Translations under genes and position numbers: made by a program
From: Clostridia bacterium
GTDB taxonomy: Bacteria > Bacillota > Clostridia > UBA1381
DNA length: 11,549 nt
Assembly: GCA_017521775.1 (NCBI GenBank)
Contig: JAFXBO010000015.1
Span: forward strand, 1 to 11,549
Direction: 5' to 3'
The notes under the pieces: model-generated
Seen by the model: only the letters and a program-made list of their open reading frames with translations
Databases searched by the model: none
What the model was told of the DNA's origin: nothing
In this document: one piece after another, positions 1 to 8,077 of the stretch
How positions within the stretch are numbered: position 1 is the stretch's first letter
How the letters are laid out: every line of letters begins with the position of its first letter

Positions 1-141
1 AGTATTGATATAGTTTTCAATTTGGGATTAAGTTTCATTACATCTCCAAACATAGTTGATGTCTTTGAAAAGTGATTAATGGTAAGTTGTGGATGTATCC
101 AATAATAAAGAGAAACCTCCCCAACAAGTGGAGAGGTATGG
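1..141. repeat. Left copy of 141-bp perfect terminal inverted repeat
   Basis: Read directly: bases 1-141 are the exact reverse complement of 11409-11549, and identity stops at base 142 (a here, g in the complement of the other end). The repeat is AT-rich apart from a G/C-rich inner hairpin at 115-137. No target-site duplication can be seen because the window ends at the repeat. Terminal inverted repeats occur in linear replicons, transposons and invertible segments. The exact length of 141 also equals a common assembler k-mer, so the real repeat could extend past the window. I recognise no known transposon end. Confidence 0.97.
115..137 (-). terminator. Outward-facing intrinsic terminator inside left terminal repeat
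   Basis: On the minus strand an 8-bp stem (ACCTCTCC pairing with GGGGAGGT, one U-G wobble) closes a 7-nt loop and is followed by a T-rich tract. It lies about 105 bp past the stop codon of the KAP NTPase gene, so leftward transcription would end just before leaving the element. The mirror copy is in the right repeat. Confidence 0.6.
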
Positions 142-242
142 AGTTATGAATATTGCTTGTGGGATTGGGGATGTTACCTTAATTTCTTGTAAGATGAGAT
201 GTATGGTCTATGTAGTCAGGATATGATTTTGTTATAATGTAT

Positions 243-1718
243 TTAATATATATACTCCTTACATTTTTCAAAAATCCTTTTCATTGCATCTACATCATTA
301 AAACCCTGAGGAGCACGAGAAACATCAATTTCTTTTATTATATAATTTGCTTTTGGAAATCTATTGTTATCTGACAAAACTGTTACAACATTAATATTAA
401 AATACATACTACTATTGCCTATTCTACAATCTATCGTATCTTTTGCACAAGCATCAAAATGAATTACATCTTCACCTTTGTCAATATATGGATGTAACAA
501 CCAACAAGGTCCAATAAATTCACTAAGTTCTGCTATATGTCTCTTATCAATTATATGAATAGATTTATATTGATTAAAGAAAAAATCTATGGTTATTTGG
601 AATTCTTTTAAGATACAAAGCAACTTAGTTACTCTATTATTAGATTCCAGGTTATAGTTTCGTAAATGAAAAGAAATAATATTAGTACTAACCCTATAAA
701 CATTCTTTGTAAAGAATGTTGTTATGTGACGAAGATTTGTTAGAATCCCTTCAGATGACCAATAACGAGATAATATCAAGTCTGCTATTGTTTGCTTGAC
801 ATACTCATATGTTGTAAAATCTGAGGGGAGATGGTCTATTATCCAATCTCTAACCAGAGTCTTTAATGAATATTCAAATGGTAATACTGGTGAATACTTG
901 TGGATATATCCAGTAAAGTCTGTATCCCTACCATAAAAATGATGGAATATATTTTTGATATTCTGGTAATGACATACAAGCAATACCTTGTCAAAATTAT
1001 ATTTGTTTGAAACACTTCCAAAACTCAATTTAGTTTCTGAATAATCATTCATTTCCCAATGAGCAGAAAGTATATTCATTATTCTAAATATATGAGCAGG
1101 ATCAATCCTATCTAAATCTTCAACAACTAATACAACCTTCTTATTGGTTTGTTTCTTAAGGTCAGACAGCAAATCCCATATTAAACGAGATATTGGATCG
1201 AATTCATAGATGCCACCAGTTTGATTGGTAAACGAGTTTATATAATCCTCAATAGTATCCGATTGTGATTTATCTATCTTGCTGTGATATTCCCTAAACC
1301 TAGAAATGTTTTTTTGCAACATATCTATCATCTCCTTTGGAACAAAAGTTAGCAACGGAGCAACCACTGAGATAGCATCATTTATGATTTTATTAAAATT
1401 GGTGCTAAGAAAACCCTCTATAGATTCTATGTAACTATACTTATTATCATCAAGGACAATATCCCCACTCATTAACAACTGAATTAAGATATCTCTTTTT
1501 ATATACTCAAAAATATCCTTGTTGTCAGCAACCTGATATAATACTGGATACAATGTTAAAAAATGATACTCTTCGGAAAGACTCTTTTTCAATTCTTCTA
1601 AAAAGAATGTTTTTCCATCACCGAAACGAGCAGATAGTATTGCTCTATCATTATTTGCTAAGTATTCAGCAAATAAATTCAGTTTGTCATCAATAGGGAT
1701 AATGTTTGTCTTCTCCAT
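243..1718 (-). CDS. KAP-family P-loop NTPase
   Basis: 491 aa, probably a cytoplasmic ATPase. A degenerate Walker A lies at residues 30-37 (ARFGDGKT; the first Gly is replaced by Ala). A hydrophobic Walker B ending in acidic residues is at 195-204 (VVLVVEDLDR), followed by the downstream helix usual in KAP NTPases. Family knowledge: KAP NTPases are STAND-like P-loop proteins common in bacterial accessory DNA, some linked to phage defence and others of unknown role. The substrate here cannot be told from sequence. No transmembrane pair is obvious between the Walker motifs, although 112-127 is hydrophobic. The gene is last in the leftward series, 95 bp after the polymerase-like gene. A -7 element at 1741-1748 suggests its own promoter. 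No Shine-Dalgarno is seen. The family call is fairly sure, the function unknown. Confidence 0.75.
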   Translation of the reverse strand: MEKTNIIPIDDKLNLFAEYLANNDRAILSARFGDGKTFFLEELKKSLSEEYHFLTLYPVLYQVADNKDIFEYIKRDILIQLLMSGDIVLDDNKYSYIESIEGFLSTNFNKIINDAISVVAPLLTFVPKEMIDMLQKNISRFREYHSKIDKSQSDTIEDYINSFTNQTGGIYEFDPISRLIWDLLSDLKKQTNKKVVLVVEDLDRIDPAHIFRIMNILSAHWEMNDYSETKLSFGSVSNKYNFDKVLLVCHYQNIKNIFHHFYGRDTDFTGYIHKYSPVLPFEYSLKTLVRDWIIDHLPSDFTTYEYVKQTIADLILSRYWSSEGILTNLRHITTFFTKNVYRVSTNIISFHLRNYNLESNNRVTKLLCILKEFQITIDFFFNQYKSIHIIDKRHIAELSEFIGPCWLLHPYIDKGEDVIHFDACAKDTIDCRIGNSSMYFNINVVTVLSDNNRFPKANYIIKEIDVSRAPQGFNDVDAMKRIFEKCKEYIY

Positions 1719-1740
1719 TTATGCATTTAGGTTTATTGCC

Positions 1741-1748
1741 CAAAGTTA
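1741..1748 (-). promoter_or_regulatory. Bacteroidetes-type -7 box for the KAP NTPase gene
   Basis: On the minus strand this reads TAACTTTG, a full match to the Bacteroidetes -7 consensus TAnnTTTG, 22 bp before the ATG. Transcription starting about 7 nt downstream would give a very short leader. No clear -33 TTG element is present, so this is a tentative call. Confidence 0.4.
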
Positions 1749-1813
1749 GTAAGAATTATTGTAAAATGTACACCCTGATATAAATAACCACAAACTATAA
1801 TCAAGAAGGTCTT

Positions 1814-3310
1814 TTATGCAGTTCTTCTATTAATGTAGTTGTGGACTCGCTCATTGATATTAAAAGGCACTTCGCCAATCTCGTTTTGGGGTAGGTAGAT
1901 TGCATCGTGGAGTCGAAATGGATGCAACCCTAAGTCTCGTAGGTCATCACATATCGAGTTCATTATCTCGCTCTCTACTCGGTTGGCAGCACTCTTTATG
2001 GATATGCTGCTTTGGTTATGCCAATCGATTAGTGCTTGGTAGATATTAGGGTAATTCTCCTCAAACCAGCAGCACAAAATTCTTCTATTTGGAGCATCTT
2101 TTTCTGCACCACCATAGATGTATGATTTCTCATTTTTAATGCTGAAAAATGACTGAAATGTGGGTTTAATGGCATCTCTTGGAATTTCCTTATCCTTGAC
2201 AACTTCACTATACAAATCACCTTGTTGTGTCAGAGTAATCCAATTGTCAAGTTCATTGTGTGGAATAATCTCGATGCCATTATTTTCAAAGATCTTTGGA
2301 AGCATAGTAAAATGGGCACAACTAATATCACTCGCCTGATCCAATCGTTCCCCTCTAAATGTTACATACTTTCGTATTGGTCTTCTAATTCGTGAAAATG
2401 TTGAATATAGTTTACTATCATTACCATATTTAGGCACTTTGTTTAGTGATGCTAAATCCCTCAAATCTTTTAGGCACATACATTCATCTAATGCCTCTAT
2501 ACTAAATCTCAACTCAGCATAATAATCAAATCTCCCAACACTCTTATTATCAATGGTGTGACAAAGATTGTTCCTGACTATTTGTTCTCTCTTATCTTCT
2601 CTCTCTATTCTCTTTAATAACTCTTTAACTAACTCTAAATAGTTACTACCTAATTTAGATATAGAATTATAGATTCTATTATTTGAAGATCTATTTTCAT
2701 TTTTTGACAATCTCTTGATATAACCAACTAACTCTTTAACCAATAATAACTCATCATTATTGTAAAGCATAGTTGACTCTCGCTTATGCTCTAATCCAAC
2801 ATCTTTATAGTGTTTTCGGATGTAATTGTGCTTTATTTTCAATGCTTGACAGTCAATAGTGGAAATGGGTATTTTTATTGGAAAGACTCTATTCTGGTTT
2901 CCTAAAATATCACAACCAAACTCCAACAACTGATACCTATTAGGTTCCTGCTTAATGCAATATTTACCATCTTTGTTTCGGTATGTTTCTATTGGTTGTT
3001 GCTTGATGTTAACAAACATCTCGCTACTCAATATTGATAGATAGTCTGTGTAGTTTCTTTTGCTTATGCTACGAAAGACCTCACATCTAATAGGTATATA
3101 ATTATTACTCATTGCAATAATATGATGCAGTTTAATCATAGCATAAGTCCTAATTAGACCATCTATACTTCTCTTGTCTTTGTAGTACTGCCTACCTATC
3201 CTCACCAGTCCATTGTATATAAACTCACTCATATACAATGTTATAGTGCTATCTTTTACACTCAATTGTATGTCATTTGCCTTATACTTCATTTTGCCAT
3301 ATACATTCAT
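1814..3310 (-). CDS. Divergent family-A DNA polymerase-like protein (putative replication protein)
   Basis: 498 aa. The C-terminal half has three motifs in the order and spacing of the family-A polymerase palm and fingers. A motif A-like DISCAHFTML starts at D328 (compare DYSQIELR, with the usual Glu replaced by His333). A motif B-like RDAIKPTFQSFF is at 378-389, with R378 and K382 spaced as in the O-helix R-x3-K. A motif C-like LHDAIYLP has H468 and D469. The GDLYSEVV stretch before motif B is also typical of compact phage and plasmid PolA relatives. No 3'-5' exonuclease motifs are visible, and the N-terminal ~300 residues (basic, helical) are unrecognised. Inference: it copies the element or primes its replication. 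No protein-primed family-B polymerase, rolling-circle Rep or Rep_3 protein is encoded here. A terminator lies 46 bp upstream of its start, so it probably has its own promoter, though none is clear. Confidence 0.55.
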   Translation of the reverse strand: MNVYGKMKYKANDIQLSVKDSTITLYMSEFIYNGLVRIGRQYYKDKRSIDGLIRTYAMIKLHHIIAMSNNYIPIRCEVFRSISKRNYTDYLSILSSEMFVNIKQQPIETYRNKDGKYCIKQEPNRYQLLEFGCDILGNQNRVFPIKIPISTIDCQALKIKHNYIRKHYKDVGLEHKRESTMLYNNDELLLVKELVGYIKRLSKNENRSSNNRIYNSISKLGSNYLELVKELLKRIEREDKREQIVRNNLCHTIDNKSVGRFDYYAELRFSIEALDECMCLKDLRDLASLNKVPKYGNDSKLYSTFSRIRRPIRKYVTFRGERLDQASDISCAHFTMLPKIFENNGIEIIPHNELDNWITLTQQGDLYSEVVKDKEIPRDAIKPTFQSFFSIKNEKSYIYGGAEKDAPNRRILCCWFEENYPNIYQALIDWHNQSSISIKSAANRVESEIMNSICDDLRDLGLHPFRLHDAIYLPQNEIGEVPFNINERVHNYINRRTA

Positions 3311-3356
3311 TATTGTTAATACTCTAATTATTATATGGCATTTTGTAGATTTTATT

Positions 3357-3392
3357 AAAAAAAAGACTCAATTCCTAAGCGAATCGAGTCTT
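3357..3392 (-). terminator. Rho-independent terminator after the recombinase/DUF4314 operon
   Basis: The inverted repeat 3363-3374 / 3381-3392 forms a 12-bp stem with a 6-nt loop, followed on the minus strand by a run of eight T (complement of 3357-3364). The only irregular pair is a G-U wobble on the minus-strand RNA but an A-C mismatch on the plus strand, so the minus strand is the intended one. It separates the DUF4314 gene from the polymerase-like gene. Confidence 0.88.
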
Positions 3393-3413
3393 AAACCTTT
3401 ATATATTATGTAG

Positions 3414-3584
3414 TTATAGTATTTCAAAATCATCTGCCTCTGGTATTACAGCAAGACCTCCCCAAGTGCCCCAAAGTTGTCCAATGCTATCAATATGCTC
3501 AACAATACCTTCCCTGCCATCATACACCTCATTTTCACCCTCTAAATGTATAATCCTAATCTTTGTTCCAACCTCTATTTCCAT
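3414..3584 (-). CDS. DUF4314-like small protein
   Basis: 56 aa, found by translating the gap between the recombinase and the terminator. It begins MEIEVGTKIRIIHLEGE and contains a Gly-rich core with IDSIGQLWGTWGGLAVIPE (residues 32-50). The order G-T-K-I-R, then G-x-x-G-x-V, then a D-x-x-G-Q-x-x-x-x-W-G-G-L segment, and a closing Asp-rich end matches the DUF4314 family: short all-beta, SH3-like proteins of unknown function frequent on mobile elements. The ATG is only 3 bp after the recombinase stop, so the two are probably translationally coupled, and the shared terminator lies 22 bp downstream. I found it by eye; the family call rests on motif memory rather than a search. Confidence 0.72.
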   Translation of the reverse strand: MEIEVGTKIRIIHLEGENEVYDGREGIVEHIDSIGQLWGTWGGLAVIPEADDFEIL

Positions 3585-3587
3585 ATC

Positions 3588-4223
3588 CTATTTTTGTGCA
3601 AATTTGTAGAGCTTTCTAATGGTCATAATGCTTGTACCTGTGATAATGCTAATGTTTCTAAGAGACATCCCCTGTTTGAGCAGTGATATCTCCTTTTTGT
3701 ATTGCTCACGCATTGTGTCATCACTTTTACGGTAGGTGGATGGTCTTCCCATTTTGATACCATCTCTTCTACATTTGGCTATGTATTGGTCTCTACCACT
3801 TGCCATTCTATCAATTATGGTGTGTCGCTCCATCTGGGCAACCTCCAAAAGTATAGTGGTTATAAGACTTGTAATAGGATTGATCTTGCCATCTTTATCC
3901 AATGTCTCCAAGTTGTAGTTTTTGATAAATAGACAGACCTTTCTCTCATTCAGGAGTTCAATGATTTTTAGTGCCTCCAATGTATTTCTGCCCAAACGGG
4001 ATATCTCCAAAACACAAACCTTGTCTATATTGTTCTGCTCAATGTATTGGAGCATCTCCATTATCTCTGGTCTATCCTCATTTTTCTTTGTGCCCGACAC
4101 CTTGCTGGCGAATACTCTCATTACCTCGTATCCCATCTTATCGCAGTAGTCCGTGAGTTCTACCACCTGACGATTATACTCTTGCTTATCGGTTGAAACT
4201 CTTGCTAAAATCACTACTCTCAT
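3588..4223 (-). CDS. Serine recombinase (resolvase/invertase family)
   Basis: 211 aa, the usual size for small resolvase/invertase enzymes that cut and rejoin DNA at short dyad sites through a phosphoserine. The catalytic domain starts MRVVILARVST with R8 and nucleophile S10. The SRLGRN motif (75-80) supplies two more active-site arginines; the position that is Asp in gamma-delta resolvase is Ser here, as in many relatives. A long E-helix covers about 113-140. A GRP linker (159-161) leads into a Hin-like helix-turn-helix at about 178-208 (LLKQGMSLRNISIITGTSIM). No insertion typical of large serine integrases is present. Likely roles are resolving multimers, inverting a DNA segment, or cointegrate resolution. 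First gene of a two-gene operon with the DUF4314 protein. Confidence 0.92.
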   Translation of the reverse strand: MRVVILARVSTDKQEYNRQVVELTDYCDKMGYEVMRVFASKVSGTKKNEDRPEIMEMLQYIEQNNIDKVCVLEISRLGRNTLEALKIIELLNERKVCLFIKNYNLETLDKDGKINPITSLITTILLEVAQMERHTIIDRMASGRDQYIAKCRRDGIKMGRPSTYRKSDDTMREQYKKEISLLKQGMSLRNISIITGTSIMTIRKLYKFAQK

Positions 4224-4260
4224 AATCTATCTATTTTTATATAACTATCGGATTATGAAG

Positions 4261-4268
4261 CGAATATA
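4261..4268 (-). promoter_or_regulatory. Possible -7 box for the recombinase operon
   Basis: On the minus strand this reads TATATTCG, a 7-of-8 match to TAnnTTTG, 37 bp before the recombinase ATG. No convincing -33 element. The flanking 4224-4372 is also where a resolvase site would be expected, but I see no clear paired dyads there. Confidence 0.3.
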
Positions 4269-4321
4269 AGCGCAATTTTGGGAATATGCCAGTAAAATAG
4301 AGACAAATTTCAAAATAAAAA

Positions 4322-4337
4322 CACTTTTACAGAAGTG
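4322..4337 (-). terminator. Weak second terminator-like hairpin
   Basis: CACTT / AAGTG (5 bp, 6-nt loop) is followed on the minus strand by a GTTTTTATTTT tract. The stem is short. It may back up the stronger hairpin at 4373-4407 by stopping read-through from the lipoprotein side into the recombinase operon. Confidence 0.3.
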
Positions 4338-4372
4338 AAAAAGAAAATAAAATCACATTTGTAAATATGTAA

Positions 4373-4407
4373 TAAACCCCTGCAACAAATAAAGTCACAG
4401 GGGTTTA
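4373..4407 (-). terminator. Terminator hairpin after the 143-aa gene
   Basis: TAAACCCCTG and CAGGGGTTTA form a perfect 10-bp stem around a 15-nt loop, beginning 12 bp past the stop codon of the 143-aa gene. The following minus-strand bases are T-rich but interrupted, so termination may be partial. It marks the end of the lipoprotein unit. Confidence 0.65.
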
Positions 4408-4418
4408 CTTGTAGATTA

Positions 4419-4850
4419 TCACACTTCTTGCCAAATGAAATAGCTCGTTTCATTTACTTTGTCAAGTGTTGGCATCAACTTTTTCAAATAGCTATTTTCA
4501 GAGAATTTCACACTGAAGAATTTTGCTCCTTGAGGTAGTGGTGCATCTGCATTTTTTATGCAACTCATAAAAAGTCCTAAAAAATCTGTAATACATTTAC
4601 CAATGTATTCATCAGGCAGATTTACCTGGCATTCAAATTCCTCCATATTGTATACATAATCTCTATTAGTATCAATCGAAAAGAGTATTCTGAATATATG
4701 CCTATCAGAAGCATTATTGTTATGCCAATAACACGATAGTGTTGGGGCGTTATAGTATGGATTTAAAGGATTGTGACACACTATACAAATATGGTTGTCC
4801 TCGATTGAAACCCTGTTAATTTTTCCAGTTATACAATACTCTCTTAGCAT
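4419..4850 (-). CDS. Hypothetical protein with possible Cys/His metal site
   Basis: 143 aa, not recognised. C22, C25, C40 and H43 give a C-x2-C-x14-C-x2-H spacing that could bind zinc, with the second pair in the stretch TLSCYWH. The rest alternates hydrophobic beta-like segments (FRILFSID, EFECQVNLP) with a helix around 84-99. No signal peptide or transmembrane helix. It follows the lipoprotein gene by 45 bp on the same strand, has a good Shine-Dalgarno (AAAAAAAGGAGAT directly before the ATG), which is unusual among its neighbours, and ends at the hairpin at 4373-4407. It is probably cotranscribed with the lipoprotein; being cytoplasmic, it could be a regulator or accessory factor, but nothing in the sequence shows which. 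Confidence 0.65.
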   Translation of the reverse strand: MLREYCITGKINRVSIEDNHICIVCHNPLNPYYNAPTLSCYWHNNNASDRHIFRILFSIDTNRDYVYNMEEFECQVNLPDEYIGKCITDFLGLFMSCIKNADAPLPQGAKFFSVKFSENSYLKKLMPTLDKVNETSYFIWQEV

Positions 4851-4895
4851 ATCTCCTTTTTTTGAGATTAAACATAGCCTATTTTACATTACTTA

Positions 4896-7800
4896 TTAAA
4901 AATCAGTTTCCTCTATTGTCTCCCAAATTTTACCCCAATCAGATTCCTTATAGATTGAAAGTTTTCCAATAGGAACAGCTAAATATGGTAATTTATTTAC
5001 ATCATATAAGTAATTGAAGAAAAATGAACCTCCATATCGTTTTCCTGGGAGGTCTGTTCTAAAAGGATCAAATGCGATATAGTTATCTGTATTGAATGAC
5101 CCCTTTACTTCAACATAGTAATCACTCCAACGAGCTTCTTGACCTAATATAAGCGAAGGAACAGAAAGAGCTTTAATATATACCTTATTAAAATTCAAAG
5201 GAAGTGAATATGAGTAATAATTTTCAGATGAATTTATTCTGCCTCCATCTCTAGTAAAAGAATGCCTTGCTATTGAGGAAATGGATTTACCAAGTACTAA
5301 ATACCCAGTCAATCCTGAGCACTCCCAAAAGGCTGCATACTTGATTGTTGTAACCTTGTCAGGAATAATCAAATTGCCAGTTAATTTGCTACAATACGCA
5401 AATGCTCCCTCACCAATTGTTGTGGCATTTGTAGATATTGAAATTTTACCTGCCAAATTAGAACATTTGAAGAATGTATAATTGTTGATAGCTGTTACTC
5501 CGTTTCCAACAACCAAATCTCCAGTAAAACCTGCACATTCATTAAATGCATATTGTCCTAAAGTTGTAACACTATCTGGAATCATCAAATCTCCAGTAAA
5601 ACCTGTACATTTAGAGAATGCATATTCCCCAATAGATGATAATTTATTGCCTAATTTTAATTTTCCATTAAAACTTGATTCTTGAAAACAATAATTACCT
5701 ACAGAAGTAGTTGCATCTGGTATTATTAAATCACCCTTAACTTTTTTACACTGGTAAAATGCATAATCTCCAATTGTCTGCACACACTCTGGAATATACA
5801 GAGATGTTATTTTTGACTGATAAAAAGCTCTATTAGGTATTGATTTAAGTTCAAGAGGTAATAGAACTGTACTAATTGTACTATTCATAAAGCAACCTGC
5901 GGGAAGAGAGGTATTTGTCGTTCCTGATATATCAAGTAGTTTTAGATTAGACATAGTGCGGATGAAATCAAAATCAAAGGTGTTGAGGTTTCCTGTAAGT
6001 GTCAGCTCTTCAACAAATCCTTTCTCGTTAGAACTAATTAGGGTATCAAGAGTTCCTGCTGTAGCAATGTGTAAAGTTTTAGAGATGCCCGCCTTTTGTG
6101 TAATCAATATTGTCTCCGATACTACGCCTAAATCATCTATCAATTTAACGGTAGTATAACGCACTGATTGAGCCTCATTTTTAGCAACAGTAAAGGTCCG
6201 TATTTCATCTCGCATAACAGCACGAGTTTCGGCAACTGAAATCCATGACTGGTCTGCTTCTGGTATTTCAATAGTGTAATCTATATTTGTAGATAGGGAT
6301 ACTTCTAATGTGCCACCTACATAATCGATAGTATATGATTTAGAAGATACTATAATCACACCCTCAACAAAGTTAATTGAGCGCATAATTGTTCGCTCCT
6401 TACCATCAGTTACAAAAATAAGAATCTCTGTTGGTAGAATAGTTGGGGGTGTTGTAATCTCAATAATACCTGTCGCATTGCCCGACTTCTTAACAACTGC
6501 ACGAAAACCATCTTGTGCAAGTGCCTTAATAACGGTATTGTCATCTGCACCTGTAATGGTATATCCAATCGTGTAGGTCTTATCTGCTAATACTCTAATA
6601 TCTTCTGTTTCAGTAAACGACACAGATAATGGATGATGTTTAGGAATGTCAATCTTCTCTCCAGTAGATAGAGTTAGATACACATAATCTTCGTCTTGAG
6701 TAATGCTCTGAAAGAATGAATCACCATCTATACCATCAGTACCATTAGTGCCATCTTTACCATCCTCACCTGTTGCCTTGCCGAGTTGAGTCCACGATGC
6801 GCCATTATCATAAGAGATATACCAATAGCTATTTTCAATCTTTAATTGTGGTATTATAGCATCCTTTCCATTAGAACCATCAGTGCCATCCACACCATCT
6901 TTACCATTTACTCTAACTTTATTTCCTTTCTCATCCAACAACCATTCTCCATTAAGAGTCCAATAAGTAATACCATCGGTATTTGCTCTTACACCAATGA
7001 TAGGTGTTAAACCGTCCACACCATCTTTACCATCATCTCCATTAGAACCATTTTCTCCATCTTTACCGTGATAGATAACAATTGAGCCTGACTTCGCAAA
7101 TGTAATTGTATAACCAATCTGTACACCATTCTCCATCAATGGGGCACAAGTTGTTATGTAATCATTATTTTGCAAAGCACTTACAATAGTCTGTAATGAT
7201 GAAATATTTGTATTCATTTGGTTGCACAAAACTCGCAACTGCTCAAAAGCATACCAAGTTGGAAGTTTAATTTGTGTACCATCACTGAGAGTAAAGATTA
7301 CATAATCACCATTTGATGTGTTTACACTCTGGAAGAAAGAATCTCCATCCTTACCATTAGTACCATTAACACCATCATTACCTGTTGCCCTGCCGAGAAT
7401 AGTCCAAGTGCTCCCATTATCGTAAGAGATATACCAATACTCGTTCTCAATCTTTAGCTGAGGGGCGACTCCATCTTTACCATTGACACCATCATTACCG
7501 TTTATGCCATCCTCTCCGTTTGTGCCATCTTCACCATTGATGCCATCCTTACCATCTGTACCCACAGCTTTAATTTTGTTGCCATCCTCATCTGTTAACC
7601 ACTCTCCATTTATAGTCCAATAATAGATACCGTTAGAATCTTGTTTAACACCAATAATTGGAGTGTATCCATTAATACCATCCTTACCATTAGCACCATC
7701 TTTACCATCTTCGCCGTGATAGATAGTGATAGGAGCACTCTTTGTAAAGGCGATAGTGTAACCTATTGTCTTACCATCTTTTGTTACTGGTGTTACTGCC

Positions 7801-8006
7801 GTAACATAGTCATTGTTCTGTAGAGCAGATACAATAGTCTGTAATGAACTGATATTCGAGTTCATTTGTTGGCACAACTCCTCTAACCTTGAAATTCTTT
7901 GTTCGTGGTCATTAATCTTGTCCCAAATTTGCGTATCATCGAATTTGCTACACGATGATACAAACATAGCTACAACAAAAGCTATGAGTGCTAACAACTT
8001 TCTCAT
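4896..8006 (-). CDS. Large surface lipoprotein: DUF4988-like/collagen-like repeats, BACON domain, BspA-type LRR
   Basis: 1036 aa. A signal peptide (1-18) ends in lipobox FVSSC with lipidated C19; the acidic residues shortly after it (CSKFDD) resemble the Bacteroidetes export signal to the outer face. Residues 26-65 form a coiled coil. Then come two copies of one module (about 44-250 and 260-455), each with the coiled-coil tail LQTIVSALQNND, a beta segment ending in ITIYHG or IVIYHG, Gly-x-y collagen-like tracts, a TPIIGV...YWT.NGEWL segment, and a YWYISYDNG.SW segment. This organisation is familiar from DUF4988/PL29-N-terminal lipoproteins. A BACON-like domain covers about 546-640. LRR_5/BspA repeats cover about 665-918 (recurring I-G-x-x-A-F-x-x-C and L-x-I-P-D). 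A beta-rich tail closes the protein. Likely role: adhesion or glycan binding at the cell surface. No catalytic domain seen. Confidence 0.88.
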   Translation of the reverse strand: MRKLLALIAFVVAMFVSSCSKFDDTQIWDKINDHEQRISRLEELCQQMNSNISSLQTIVSALQNNDYVTAVTPVTKDGKTIGYTIAFTKSAPITIYHGEDGKDGANGKDGINGYTPIIGVKQDSNGIYYWTINGEWLTDEDGNKIKAVGTDGKDGINGEDGTNGEDGINGNDGVNGKDGVAPQLKIENEYWYISYDNGSTWTILGRATGNDGVNGTNGKDGDSFFQSVNTSNGDYVIFTLSDGTQIKLPTWYAFEQLRVLCNQMNTNISSLQTIVSALQNNDYITTCAPLMENGVQIGYTITFAKSGSIVIYHGKDGENGSNGDDGKDGVDGLTPIIGVRANTDGITYWTLNGEWLLDEKGNKVRVNGKDGVDGTDGSNGKDAIIPQLKIENSYWYISYDNGASWTQLGKATGEDGKDGTNGTDGIDGDSFFQSITQDEDYVYLTLSTGEKIDIPKHHPLSVSFTETEDIRVLADKTYTIGYTITGADDNTVIKALAQDGFRAVVKKSGNATGIIEITTPPTILPTEILIFVTDGKERTIMRSINFVEGVIIVSSKSYTIDYVGGTLEVSLSTNIDYTIEIPEADQSWISVAETRAVMRDEIRTFTVAKNEAQSVRYTTVKLIDDLGVVSETILITQKAGISKTLHIATAGTLDTLISSNEKGFVEELTLTGNLNTFDFDFIRTMSNLKLLDISGTTNTSLPAGCFMNSTISTVLLPLELKSIPNRAFYQSKITSLYIPECVQTIGDYAFYQCKKVKGDLIIPDATTSVGNYCFQESSFNGKLKLGNKLSSIGEYAFSKCTGFTGDLMIPDSVTTLGQYAFNECAGFTGDLVVGNGVTAINNYTFFKCSNLAGKISISTNATTIGEGAFAYCSKLTGNLIIPDKVTTIKYAAFWECSGLTGYLVLGKSISSIARHSFTRDGGRINSSENYYSYSLPLNFNKVYIKALSVPSLILGQEARWSDYYVEVKGSFNTDNYIAFDPFRTDLPGKRYGGSFFFNYLYDVNKLPYLAVPIGKLSIYKESDWGKIWETIEETDF
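6642..7877 (-). repeat. Tandem coding duplication in the lipoprotein gene
   Basis: Two direct copies of a ~600-bp module lie in the 5' part of the lipoprotein gene: about 7257-7877 (residues 44-250) and 6642-7229 (residues 260-455). They encode the same order of elements and share stretches such as SSLQTIVSALQNND exactly, but differ in collagen-tract length and many residues. Within each, short GGNAARGAYGGN-type codons give a low-complexity DNA pattern (accatcttt on the plus strand) that could slip or recombine. Confidence 0.8.
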
Positions 8007-8077
8007 ATTAGTAAGATTTATAAATTAGTAATTATCATCCCCAATCTTACTACCCAGCACCTCGATAGTGGTAAATA

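Noticed and set aside
3702-4156. Several plus-strand ORFs of 60-76 codons opposite the serine recombinase
   Set aside because: They are antisense shadows of a clearly conserved gene, with no family resemblance or start signals.
6720-7720. Regularly spaced short DNA repeats (accatcttt-type) that look a little like a CRISPR array or minisatellite
   Set aside because: They are Gly-Lys-Asp-Gly codons of collagen-like tracts in an open reading frame; spacing and sequence follow the protein repeat.
4896-8006. Diversity-generating retroelement or retron linked to the surface protein
   Set aside because: No reverse transcriptase and no template/variable repeat pair is present in the window.
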